A stretch of DNA of 64,000 bases, from the NCBI GenBank assembly GCA_904066235.2, contig CAJFCV020000003.1:9114001-9178000 (forward strand), written 5' to 3'. Source of the DNA: Bursaphelenchus xylophilus. Taxonomy: Eukaryota > Nematoda > Chromadorea > Rhabditida > Aphelenchoididae. Numbering within the stretch: position 1 is the stretch's first letter; each line of letters opens with the position of its first letter. Shown piece after piece: positions 46,948 through 57,920 of the stretch. The position numbers and the translations under genes are program-made. The notes under the pieces are model-generated. The model was not told where the DNA came from, made no database searches, and saw only the letters and a program-made list of their open reading frames with translations.

Positions 46948-49900
46948 TTATTTGCTCTCCTGCCAGAACTCGTCCAAACTGATGGCCGACACATTTTCCA
47001 AGGTCCCAACATGAGGTCGATCGAAGCCGTGAGACGGCTGCGTACCCCTGGAGCGGTGGCTGGACGGCGCCGTAATCCCGGTCTGAATTGTCGCCTCTCG
47101 ACTGGGCCCTGAGGGCTCACCGACTGGCGGCAAAGTTGAGCTCAAAGTTTTGCTGGTAACCCCGGAATCTTTCGCATCTTTTGTCTCGTCCTTTGTTGTT
47201 ACAGTAACCGGACCACTTTCGTACAAATGACTTCGATCTGGCGGTGAATGCACCGCGGGGGAAGCCTTATCTCCCTTCACTGGACTGAACGGAATGGGAG
47301 TTTCTCCCACACCGAGTTCGGCCTCGGATTCGTCGGACAAAACGGGATTCGAATCTCGGCGTTGAGCCCGAGCGAATTCAGAATCTTGCACCGGAGGGGC
47401 CGCTTGATTTGGAGAAGTCCGTATTCGCGGAGACTCCGCAGAAACTTGTTGATAGTTGGTAGAAGCTACAGCGTTGTCGTCAGGCTTTGACTTTTCGAAT
47501 AAAGTGTCGTCGAGTTGGAAGGTTTGGTCGTCATCGGTCTTCTGCAACGCCAAATCTCTCGCTTCAGTCGTCCGACTAGCACTGATCGCCAGCACGTTCT
47601 TCACAGCATCTGTGGCTGCGGTCTTGGCCCTCTCTTTTTTCTTTTTCTCCTCCGGAACCGGCGCCAGATTTATTGTCGCGGCCGCTGTGGCAGCTCTGGC
47701 GGTCGTGTCGGGATGCGGAGCCGACTGAACAAGCCGGCTCCCTTCAGACGCCGCCACCACATTCCGCTTCTTGCATTTTTGATAGATGATCCAGAGGATG
47801 ATCAGGAGAACCAATAGTAAGAGTAGGATCAACAGAATCAGAGTGTAATTGAAAACCGGATCCTCGAAGCCATGCCGAAGAAGGGTGGCTGAGAGTTGGA
47901 TGGGAACAGTGGTTCCGTCTTGTCGTTTTTTGCAGATATACGAATGGCGGGTTCGACAGTCGTCTACGGTGTGAGCGGGACCATCTTTGATGGAGTTCCA
48001 GTCGAGAAAAAGGCAGTCCTTGTCTTTGTGATCTCCTCGGAGGGAGGAAGAGAGACTAAAATAAGGTAATTAGATTATTTTAAGACCAACAAATGACTTT
48101 AGGTGACTCTAATTGATAATAACCTACTCCTCAGGCCAAATAGGGACATTTGGATCGATCGCATCGAATTCTCCCTCTTTGTTAGCGTCGTTGTATCCAA
48201 TCCAAGGGAATTTATGACTGTCCGAGTACTTCCCAACTATAAATTGGTATTCACGCGCATTCTCGATGGTCAGCAGATTCGATCGTTCGTAAAAACAGTT
48301 CCTTTGAGCATCAATAAAAGTGTACCCATGGGCTGAGGAAAACATTTTATAGCAGTACATATTGTCATCACTTCGAATCCAATCAGCAGGACAGCCGGGA
48401 ATCACTGAAAATAAGTTGTTTCTGGGTGAAGTTGAGAGTCAGGTTAGGCAAAATACGATTATCAGTCAGATTTTTCTCTAATTTTCTCCAAACTTTTCCA
48501 AATCCCCCTTTCCGACAGTTACAACTTCGAATGTAGACGTAATATCCCAAATCTTTAGCATTTTCCCAAAAATCCCAAACTTTTTTGAGCTATTAATCCC
48601 CAAAAAAAACTTTATAAAAGCTGTAATTTCTTTATTGAATGCTTTAAAACCCAAATAATGTTCCAATCTTTCTCCCCCACAAACTTACAGTAATCAACAA
48701 ACGACAAATTGAAACCCCTCGATTGAACAATGTTATCCGAGTGAAAATGAATGTACAAAGAGTCGCCTGAACTTGTTAGCGATGGTGGGAAATAGGAGCC
48801 ACACCATCGGAGGACCTCGTCGGATGTCGGTAATCCTCCTGAAACAGATATAGATGCAGGCAGACGTTTACGGATGGCTTTACAATTTATTAGAGGGCCT
48901 AATCCGGAGATATTTGTCGTTGCGAATGGAGTTTTAGAATCTCAAAGAGGGTAATTTGAATAAAAATTGGAAGATTAGGTATTGCCGGGAAAGTCGTTAC
49001 GTAGCAAAAGGATTGATGTTTAAGGGGGCGCTTGAAAATTATGTCAAGAAGAGGCCAAGAACGGAGCAGTTTTAAACAAAAAATTGTTCACAAAGATAAG
49101 TTCCAATTAGACGTTAGGCTAATTGGGAGTTTAACGCAATGAAAAAGAATTTTTTGATGGTAAAATGAAAGGTTGAAAGGAATAGGAGTAGTCGGACTTT
49201 TGATATCAGAAATGGTTTTCAACGGCTGCTGGAGATTTTGTATACCTTTGGATATACCTAAAAACATACGCAGGCCTCTGCCAAGAAAACAAAATCTCTA
49301 ACAAAGCATTTGAATTGTAACAGCGGCTTCTTGGTTAAAATAATTTGTTTCTTTGCTCAAGGATATTGTCCTTTACATAAGGTACAATACTTTGTTACCT
49401 TGAAGCTTGACGATTCGTCGTCTTAAGGCTCTTGATATCCAACCCCTTTCCTAGCCCAGAAACAAACCGCAAGCCTTTACAGTGAAGGACCCGATCCAGT
49501 GGCAAAAAGCGTACCGTTTTGCATCCGGGAAGCGTCAAAAATGTGGCAAAATGCTTCTCTCTTCAAGTGAAAAAACCTCGTTTTGAAGAGCGCGCCCTTT
49601 CTCTCACAAAAAGAGCGGGCGCGCTTTTGAAATCCGAGTTTCTTCACTTGGAGATGGAAGTATTTTGCCACATTTTTGATACTTCCCGGATACAAAATGG
49701 TACTTTTTTTGCCACTGGATCAGGTCCCCCACTGTAAAGGTTCCCGGTTTGTTTCTGGGCTAGGAAAGGGGTTGGAGTTCAAGAGCCATAAGAAGACGAA
49801 TCGTCAAGCTTCAGGGTAACAAAATATTGTACCTTATATTACGAATAGTATCCATGAGCAAAGAAACAAGTTATTTTAATAAGGACCACTGTAGTTCTGC

Positions 49901-50248
49901 TTGTAAAGCAATTTTTATAAAGATAAGATTACACTTACCGTCCCTGATGCTAACATAGTCCTCGCACTCCGTGAACAGCGGCTCCTCCAACTTGGACTCA
50001 ATAACTGATAAGTGAATACGATGTTGCATTGATCTTGCAACCAGAACAAACCGGCAGTCCGTATTTGGCGGGTACTGCCGCAGCTCATCGTAGGGACTGT
50101 AGACGAATTGGGGGTAGTCGCTTCCGGTCAAGACGATCGCATTCTCGGGACAGGGCTGAGGTCCGTTTTGGGCAAAGGCAGTGAGTGAGAGAGTGACCAC
50201 GAAGAGGAGGAGATATGGGCAGGAATCGAGCAGAAAGACGTGCTGCAT
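46948..50248 (-). CDS. Single-pass receptor with CUB and C-type lectin domains
   Basis: Minus-strand exons: 49939-50248, 48689-48838, 48128-48404, 46948-48055; they join in frame to 614 aa. In order: a signal peptide (CPYLLLFVVTLSLTAFA), a CUB domain from about residue 33 to 153 (CPENAIVLTG, NTDCRFVLVA, ECEDYVSIRDG, VLRWCGSYFPP, GFNLSFVDY), and a C-type lectin-like domain to about residue 288 (GCPADWIRSDDNMYCYK, WIGYNDANKEGEF, VDDCRTRHSYICKK). Then come one membrane helix (LILLILLLLLVLLIILWIIY) followed by KCKKR, and a cytoplasmic tail of about 270 residues rich in Ser, Thr, Pro and Ala. The CTLD lacks an EPN or QPD triplet, so calcium-dependent sugar binding is doubtful. TTTTCAG (50276-50282) 27 nt before the ATG is a probable trans-splice site. 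Intron 1 (1.1 kb) carries a nested foldback element. Role inferred only: cell-surface recognition or adhesion. Confidence 0.9.
49320..49891. mobile_element. 572-bp foldback element with a MITE at its centre
   Basis: Arms of about 150 bp are inverted copies. Left reads '(a)cagcggcttcttggttaaaa', then 'tgtttctttgctca', 'gaagcttgacgattcgtc', 'aacccctttcctagcccaga'; the right arm is the diverged reverse complement ending CCACTG before TA. The 255-bp element 49480-49734 occupies the loop exactly between the arms. It lies in intron 1 of the CUB/C-lectin gene. Confidence 0.8.
49480..49734. mobile_element. 255-bp Tc1/mariner-type MITE, copy 2
   Basis: It starts CAGTGAAGG and ends CCCACTG, with TA on both sides (49478-49479 and 49735-49736). 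It aligns with the 28230-28483 element along its full length, including CCAGTGGCAAAAA near the start and the central 'gcgcgccctttctctcac'. Confidence 0.88.
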
Positions 50249-51630
50249 GAGCGGACGGCAAGGTGCATAACACCGCTGAAAATGGGATGATGAAAATGGG
50301 GGAATTCTGGAAGAATTAGGTAAAATGGGCTGTAGGATGAGTCGTTTTATATTGAAATGATAAATTTTTGAAAGAAAAATGAATGTTTATGATGTTTTTA
50401 CAGCTTTTCTGGCAAAAATATCGCTGACAAATTGAATTGTTTGACGTTTTTCAGGCGTAAAATTGGACTTTTCGTTAATTTTAATAAATTTTCGGCTAAA
50501 AAATGCTGACAAGTACAATTTTTGATTGTTCAGAAACATCGAAAAGTCTGGGCAAATCGTCCTGAAAGACTTACTGATTCTATAAAACGAAAGTCTCTGG
50601 CAGTTCGGCGATCGCAAGATAGGCGCGGCCCCACGCTTCGGCCCAATGGCGGAGTCTGCGGGCCAAGTTCTCAACAAGTTTCCGCACTCGGAAGCCGACC
50701 AACTCCAGGGCGATGGCAGTGTGGAGATGAGGGCAACGATCGAAGAGGGGGACTCTTTCGCCTGCTGGATTAAGTTTGTAATAAAGCTGTTGAGACTCTG
50801 CTGCCGCTGATATCCGGCCCGGTGAATCTTTCGCTGGCGGATGGATGGATTATAATTCGGCCATGTTGGGGAGAGGGGCACACGCAAACGTCTTTAGGGG
50901 ATAATTGCAGCTGAAGAACTTGGCGGAATGTCGTCGAGGCGATTACATCTGGACGTCCCACTTCTTTCTCTAATATTTGTATATGTAAATCCGAAAAGAT
51001 TGGGGCCCAAAAATTAGTAGCAGTAGAAAACAATGCGGCCGAAAAAAACAATATTTAGAGGCGGCCGAAACAGGTAGCTGCCAGGAATTTATTTCAATTA
51101 GATTCCGTGCAATGTAAGCCAATAGCGCAGGAAAAGCGGTGACCAGAACACGACCCAGTGCCGCCCCGAAATCGAATCGCACGCGCTCAATTAAGCACTT
51201 TGTGGTCGAAACACCGTCTTGGCCATTTACCCACGGAAATGACCAGTCCGCCGCTGTTACTCTCCCATATAACCCGGACTCGATTACATGATCGTCATGG
51301 CAACGGGCCGCGCATTCCGCACAATTGGTTCTATGTGTTTGGTGGGGCCGCGAGATGTTTTTATGGCCACCGATATTTAAAGTTCATGCGGGTTCGGGAT
51401 GATGGACGTCGTTTCCGTGAGCAGTTTGGGTTTTTGATGGGATTTGTGGTCGTTTGATGGCAGTTTTGGGTCAAATATGGAATTTTAGGGGCATTTATAG
51501 ACGGAATTGGGCGATGGTTTAGTACTGAAGGCCAAAATGGAGCATATTTTTGATGAAAATACACTTCTCTTGACAGCTGTGAGCTGCTGAACAGCTCAGT
51601 GGAAATTTATGGACATTTCAATGAGACCTT

Positions 51631-52083
51631 ACAAGAAAAGTACCCCAAGTGCGACGGCCAGATTTTGATGAAACTTGGCACAAATTTAGAATAGTTTTTC
51701 CTAGGAAATATGCGAGAATCCTAGCTCCCGTTTTGCAGAAACAACCGAGATTTTTTGATCTAAAGTTGGCCAAAATTTTAAAACTTTTTGCTGAATTTCG
51801 GGACGCAAAGTTTCGTGCCTATTTCTACTATAGACGGCAATGTTTCCACAAAAAATCAATTTTTTCCGCACGAAACTGGCAAAGGTATGGCCAAAAGGCG
51901 TTTTTCTCTCCTACCGCTCTCCGGGTTGAGCGTACTCTCTCGGCGGCAAAGACCGTTCAATATCTCGGCGGCGCTTGCGAAGTGCGAGCTAAAACTTTCA
52001 GGAATTGATACTTAGTTTATGACCGATGTGTGTGCAAAGTTTAAAGAAAATCTAAGCGTCGCACTTGGGGTACTTCCCTTGTT
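51631..52083 (+). mobile_element. Best-preserved copy of dispersed family R1, with terminal inverted repeats
   Basis: The ends AGTACCCCAAGTGCGACG and CGTCGCACTTGGGGTACT are exact reverse complements. The match continues inward imperfectly (AGATTTTGATGAAACTTGGC against TTGGC-like 'tttgcacacacat') for about 50 bp. The interior has 'ctctcggcggcaaagaccgt' and 'tcaatatctcggcggcg'. No intact protein is encoded; boundaries beyond the 18-bp ends are approximate. Confidence 0.75.
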
Positions 52084-52238
52084 AGCGACATTTTTAGACA
52101 AAATTTGATGATTTTTCGCCAAAAATTCGTTTTTTTGCTGTAAAATTGAAAATTTGGCAATTTACAGTATCGACGGAGCTCTAAATAGAATACTATTTAA
52201 GTTTAAATAGTATTTATAACAAAACTAGATGATATATA

Positions 52239-52244
52239 TTTATT
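52239..52244 (-). terminator. Polyadenylation signal AATAAA of the GABA-channel gene
   Basis: The minus-strand hexamer lies 13-18 bp beyond the stop codon, implying a very short 3' UTR. Confidence 0.5.
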
Positions 52245-52256
52245 GAATTCCTTACG

Positions 52257-55200
52257 TTAAACATTAGCATAAACTGCCCAATAAGCAATATGAAAGAGGA
52301 CGAAAAACAATGGAAACGCGACCCGTGAGAACAGGTCGACTTGCGACGGACGGACCAGAAACAACTTCGTATTGTGCGGCTCTATCGTCTCGGTCATACT
52401 CATCCGAGCACCCACCGAGGGATGGCTGTGCGTGGGCGACAGACCGATCAAGGGCAGACCTTGCTCAACAACTCCGCCGTTGTGGACTTGCTGAAAATTG
52501 TTTTGAGAGTTAGTCTTATTCAGGGCAAATTGGAGGGCTCGAGAAGTATTTGCGTAAAAATTACACTTTTTCGAATTTTTTGAGCCTATGGGGTGCTGAT
52601 TTTTAATTTTTACTTGTAAATGTAAGGTAAATTTAAATAAAACAGCATAAAAAATTTAATTTACTACTTGCTGGCGGCTTAAATCCAAAAAATAAGAAAC
52701 TTCAAAGTCATCAAAAAATTTTTAAGTATCAAAATCAAAAAATTTACATAAAAAATTTAATTTTTAGAAAAAAATTCAAATTCTTGAAGTCTAATTTTCC
52801 AAAATCAATAGAATTTTTTTGAAATTTTAAAAACACAAAATTTCTCACCGGACTGTGCGTTCTCCTGAAGCTGGCGCCCCTCCGTTTTTCTCTCGCCGAT
52901 CCAAGACGAACTTGACTTTGATCTTCGAACTCGTAGTAATAAACGAGTTGGGAATTGGCCCGTCGACAAGCACTTGACCTCTGCCGTTTCATCAAATACC
53001 CAACGGCGGCGTATTCGAGAAGACTCGCGAATACTGTAATTTTTTTATCAACTTTATATTCAAAATTTCGATATAAGTTTTTTTTTTTGATTTTAGATTT
53101 TTTTCAAAAAAAAAGTTACACGTAATATATTTGCCATCAAAATTAGGAGTATCAGCTTACCGATAAAGAAGCAGACTCCCAAGAAGATATCCAGACTCTT
53201 GACATACGAGACCTTGGGCAAGGAGGCATTCGTTGATGTCATCAGTGTGGTCTGAGTCAACACTGTGGTCACACCGATGGCAACACGGGCTTGCGTGGCT
53301 TCCCGGTTCAACCAAAAGGATACCCATGATATTACAACTGAAAATATTTGATGATAAGGACAAACCAACCTTGTTTTAGTAGAAAAACCTCAAAAAAGAT
53401 GTGAAAATTGAAGTATTCTTTGAAAAAATCGATTTACAGACAATAAAATGTCATTTTTGTTGAAAAAAATGCAAAATCTAGGCAATGAAAAGCGCAGCAT
53501 TCATACTCTTCAGTATTCTCCTCAAAAATTAAAGATTTCCCCCTTGAATTTTGCCGCTCAACGCAATTTCCACCTACCAATTAGAGAGGACGGAAGATAA
53601 ACCTGAATCAAATAAAAGCCAATGTTCCGTTTGAACTTGAAGTAGGTGGTTAGACGCGAGTAATTCCCCGTGCTCAGCGATATCATCCGCTCCACGTGGA
53701 AGTGGTCTTCGATCGTGAAATGGGCCAAATGCACGTTCTCGTCGATAATGACGGCCTTGTGATGATGCCAATGGTAGATGATGTCGGCCGTGCTGTAACC
53801 ATAGCTCTGAAAGCAAAGGCGGTAATCTGATGGAGAATAGGGTGGGCTTGAGGGGCTAGGGGATCCAGAAATCATGGATCTGTGAACCTTGGATGTGGGT
53901 TTTTGAATCTTTTTTTACCGCAGGAAAAAATGAAAACTAAGTAAACTTTTTTTCAGATCTTGATGAAAGTTGACACAAAATAAGGGGAAGGCTTTGGCTT
54001 AAGTTTAAAAAGGAAGCACCTCAGCTGTAACATTGAAATTTTCTTTAAATTTCATACGCATGCCTGGAGGGTTAATCAATTCCGAAAAATTTTAGCCACA
54101 GAAAAAAATTTTGGCCATATCCCTGCCACCTTGATTTGATTTCCTGCAGAATAAAAGGCTAAGTATTATATTTTCATGGATAAAGTGGCAAAAAAGGTTG
54201 AATTTTGACCAACTTTCGATTTAAAAATCGCGAGCTTAGGAATCCCGCAAATGTTCTAAAAATAACTTAGAATTTGTGACAAATTTCAGTAAAATTAGAG
54301 CGTCGCACTGTGAGCACTTACCCTGTGAAAGAAGCCACAAATTTTGAAAATTTTAAAAATCATTTTTACCCTTACTTACCTCAATTTCCAACGCGCAGAG
54401 TTGTTCGTCCAAGGGAAACTGCAAAAGTAAAAAATTTAATCATCCACGTTAGAGTAAAAATTTTTGACATGTGACGTATCTCTGCTGGAGACTTCCTCCA
54501 GCATTTGTCACAACGATTAGCCAGACAATTAACAACATTTACAAACAAAAACCGTTGCATTTTTGCACTTGTTTGGTCAGAGAATTGTCTTGCAAAAAAT
54601 GAGCGATCAAAAAATACGAAAAATTGCCAAATCTTTAGCAATATTATTTGGACCTACTAAACTAAAATGCGACCTACCGTATGAAGATTCATCGGGCAGT
54701 TGGCGGTTACAGTAAGACGAATACTTCTCATCACATTCCCTCGATTATCAATTCGCAGAAAACTGTTGTGCGAAGTGGTGTCGTGGAAAAACGATTTCTT
54801 CTCGTTGGGAAAGAACGTGTCCGGCGTCCAAATACTCTTCACCATGTCTATTCCAACCGTTAATTTTGTGGTATCATCGTCACGGACTGAGGTAAAAGCC
54901 AGACGGGTATCCCTCCAAAATTGGCGGAGATACAAGTCTATTGTGTAATCCTGTAAAAAAGAGAGTGAAATTGGAAAAAATATAAGGATTAGATGGCTAG
55001 AAAAGAAAATCTAACAACTGAAAACAGTTGCAAAATAAATTATAAGGAGTTCATACCATAGTAACTTCGGAAATGGCACTTATTGTAATGATATGCGCTG
55101 TGACATTGACTTCTGTTGGGGCACCTAAAAAACATTGTATTTTTAATGATTTTATGATATAAATTGCTGTCGCAATAGAAGAATATGAAGTCTACTGGTC

Positions 55201-56503
55201 TCAATTTTTACTTTGACATCTGATTTTTTGCTTTTAATTCTGTGCTTCTCAATTTTTCTTGGATTTTTCTGCAAAAAAACTTGCAATTTTCTGATCTCAA
55301 TGTGCTTCCTTTTTGGCACGTTTACTGCTTTTTAGCAATTTAAATTGGCCAATTCATCATTTCCGTCTTTAAATTATTTATTCTACTATCTACATTCCCC
55401 TCCAAGTTTTCCAACACTCCCCATCTCCTCCTTCTTTGTCCATTTGTTCTCAAACAAGGGTTAGCTGTTCATAAGCCGAGAAGGCGACAAAAAACAGGCA
55501 ATTCTTTGTTTATGCAAGTGAGAAGATTATGCTAATCCCTTCGTTTCTGCGCTGTTTGCATTCACATATTTTAATTTTTTTAACACTTTGTTCCTTCCAT
55601 TTCCCAGTTGACATTTTGGTCCCGCAAAGCTTTAATCGGTCACAATTATTCGCATGCCCGCAGGCGACGTCACCCATCAAATTGTCACCGGCGATTTCTT
55701 GGACCCAAAAGAAACAATGCCCCTGGGGGCTTCGGGTGGTGAATATTTTCCCATCAAACGTCAACTAATTAGTTATGTACACTTTGAAAACACTTAGGAG
55801 GACTGCTAAGTGTTTTTGAATAGAAAGAAAGGGAATTCTTTAGAGAAAGAATTTGGGGGAAAGCGAGGGGAACTTACCCCCGTAATTGGGGCGGATTCGG
55901 CGATCATGGCTGGCGATCAGGGAATCCAGGATTTTGCTGACATTCAGCTCTAGTCGTTGATCATAGGGCCTGAAAATTTTTAAGAAAAATTGATGATTTG
56001 AGAACTGAGGGGAAGGTGTTGGCAGGGATTTTTTAAGAGTTCTATAAGAGCGTACAAAGACCGCTGGATATCTTGGATATCTCCGAAAAAAGGGGAGATA
56101 ATCTGAGGAATAGACAATAGGGATACAATTTGAAAGGTCTCTCGACTATTTATAAAGCAAAAAAAAATAACTTGAGGATTTATTGAGGTATCAAAACAAT
56201 TGATATTATTCTATACGGCTTCTATGAGAAATAAAATTGATTTGAATTCACACGCTTACTTTGCTGGGACCATATTGTCAAATCCATATTCGATCTCATT
56301 GTCCGACCTGGAAGAAACTTCTTTGATCTGAAAAAAGTTGACCATCATAGAAAATGTACCCTTATTTGGCTATACGCAAACCATACTGTCTAATCTCCTA
56401 TTAGCAAAACCCTACAACTCACAAAGTTCTCGTCATACTTGACCTTGCTCGCGCCTCCGACACTCAGCAACATTCCCAAGAGCACGACCACCTTCCCGAC
56501 CAT
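52257..56503 (-). CDS. GABA-A-type ligand-gated anion channel subunit (RDL/UNC-49/GAB-1 group)
   Basis: Minus-strand exons: 56423-56503, 56260-56327, 55878-55969, 55057-55124, 54678-54950, 54380-54418 (39-nt micro-exon), 53578-53806, 53161-53337, 52849-53033, 52257-52490; they join in frame to 481 aa. A signal peptide opens the protein. The extracellular domain has [29 protein letters not shown] and the Cys-loop [16 protein letters not shown] (13 residues between the cysteines). Loop C reads [12 protein letters not shown], a GABA-binding-type loop. M1 follows [13 protein letters not shown]2 is [15 protein letters not shown] preceded by Gln-Ala, M3 contains [15 protein letters not shown], and M4 is near the C terminus ([16 protein letters not shown]). 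The Ala-Arg at the M2 base is the anion-selectivity signature. The RDL-like [11 protein letters not shown] and [12 protein letters not shown] place it among GABA-gated chloride channels; I cannot choose between unc-49 and gab-1 types. Confidence 0.93.
53930..54325. repeat. R1-related repeat in channel intron 6
   Basis: 'cagatcttgatgaaagttga' at the left and 'agagcgtcgcactgtgagca' at the right resemble the two ends of the 51631-52083 element in order and spacing. The middle is much diverged. Confidence 0.5.
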
Positions 56504-56539
56504 CTTCTTCGCATTGCCCGTGGTCGCTTAAACCACCGT

Positions 56540-56760
56540 GGGAGACATTGATTACCGTGCGGGCTTCTGAAGCCACGCATCAGATTACTCGCGGGCCCTT
56601 TAAGAACGCGAGGCCACCGCCCTCGGCCCTCCCTTGCGATGAGTGCCAAAAACAAAGGCGCGAAAACGCCTCGGGGCGCAAAATTAACGTCTTCAAAGGG
56701 GGTTTCAAAGCTCGCCGAACTCTGGGGTTTATTTGGCCTCAAAAAGTTATCGAATGCGGT
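56540..56760 (-). promoter_or_regulatory. GC-rich island immediately upstream of the GABA-channel gene
   Basis: This is a composition change in otherwise AT-rich DNA, starting about 40 bp before the start codon. It is the most likely promoter position for the gene; I cannot point to defined sites. Confidence 0.35.
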
Positions 56761-57579
56761 GGGGGAGGGTGGAGTTGATGGACATGAAATTGAGTTAAAA
56801 CGGGACAGTGATAAGGAAAAACAAAAGAAAAATGAGATTTCTATTAGGCAGACGGGATTTCTTTGAAAATTTCGTGGATTTTCGTAGTAGATGGAGTTCG
56901 TTGAACCGTAACGAACAAAAATTCGATTGCCTAAGAGCTAATGCTTCCATTACAAGCAAAAAAAGCGGATTGCTATCTTAAAAAAAAAAAGCTTTTTTCC
57001 AAAGAATTGTCTGATCATCATCTACAATATAATTTTTACCCAAAAATCATCAAAAATTTCCTTTTTACTCTTCTGATCTCACAAGTTTATTTTAAAAAAC
57101 CACTCTTAAAGGATTTCCAGTAATAGTAATTGCCCTCAGAGCCAAACTTCCGCAAGGAAACGGGTAATAAACACAGCCAAAATCAATGCACATTAAAGAG
57201 CTTCTTCCGAGCTTCTCCCAACAAAACCAGTGTGAAAACAGTCGCAAAATAAAACTTAAAGATTTTAAACGACCACTCAATTTGCATATCTGCAAGAAAT
57301 GTCTAAAGAAATGTCAGAAAAAAAGCAAAGTTCACAAGTTCTCCGAGGAAAAGTAAAAGATGTCCAAAATAAACAAGAGTATCTCGGAAGGATGTGTAAA
57401 CACTAGATAAGGTCTCAAAATGTAAAGAAATGTTTACAACGGAGTTCAGGAGGGAGACAAAGTAAAGTTCTGGGTGTAAACAGTCGCATCTTTGACCTGA
57501 TTTTGAGTTGAAGATTGTTTATGGGAAAAAATGACGTTCTTGCAAAAAGTGGAATAACTCAAAGTTCAATGTGTAGAAA

Positions 57580-57920
57580 ATGGCAAAATTTGGCATAGAT
57601 TAAGCTTATAAGATTTTTTTCAACTGATATGTGGCCCAAGCTTGATGTGTGCAAAATTTAAAGAAAATCGAAACGTCAAACTTTGAAAATTTTTAGCCAT
57701 AATAAATAGAATGCCCATTCAAAAAAACCAGTGCAACGTCACTAAAAAATTCACGCTACAAGCACTGCTGGAGAAGTGATTTCCTAGAGGTCGAAGAGCA
57801 ACTTTTCTGAACCTTCTCTCCCAATTCCACGCACTTTTTTGCCAAGCTTGTTAAGTATCTCGAAAACACCCCACGTAAAACGAGCTCAAATTTTCAGATT
57901 TGTGGTCAAGAAAAATATAC
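57580..57920 (+). repeat. Copy of dispersed repeat family R1
   Basis: It has 'gtgtgcaaaatttaaagaaaatcgaaacgtc', 'agcaacttttctgaaccttctctcc', 'ttaagtatctcgaaaac' and 'aaacgagctcaaattttcag', all of which have counterparts in the 51631-52083 element. The order is rearranged compared with that copy. Confidence 0.5.

Larger units (their letters stand above)
50249..52256. other. Spacer between CUB/C-lectin gene and GABA-channel gene
   Basis: It is upstream of the CUB/C-lectin gene and downstream of the channel, both minus-strand. I find no further alternative C-terminal channel exons here. An open frame near 50387-50887 has no recognisable domain. The well-defined R1 element occupies 51631-52083. 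Confidence 0.55.

Noticed and set aside
50387..50887. 166-residue open frame considered as extra channel or lectin exons
   Set aside because: It shows no membrane helices, cysteine pattern or splice joins to either neighbouring gene.
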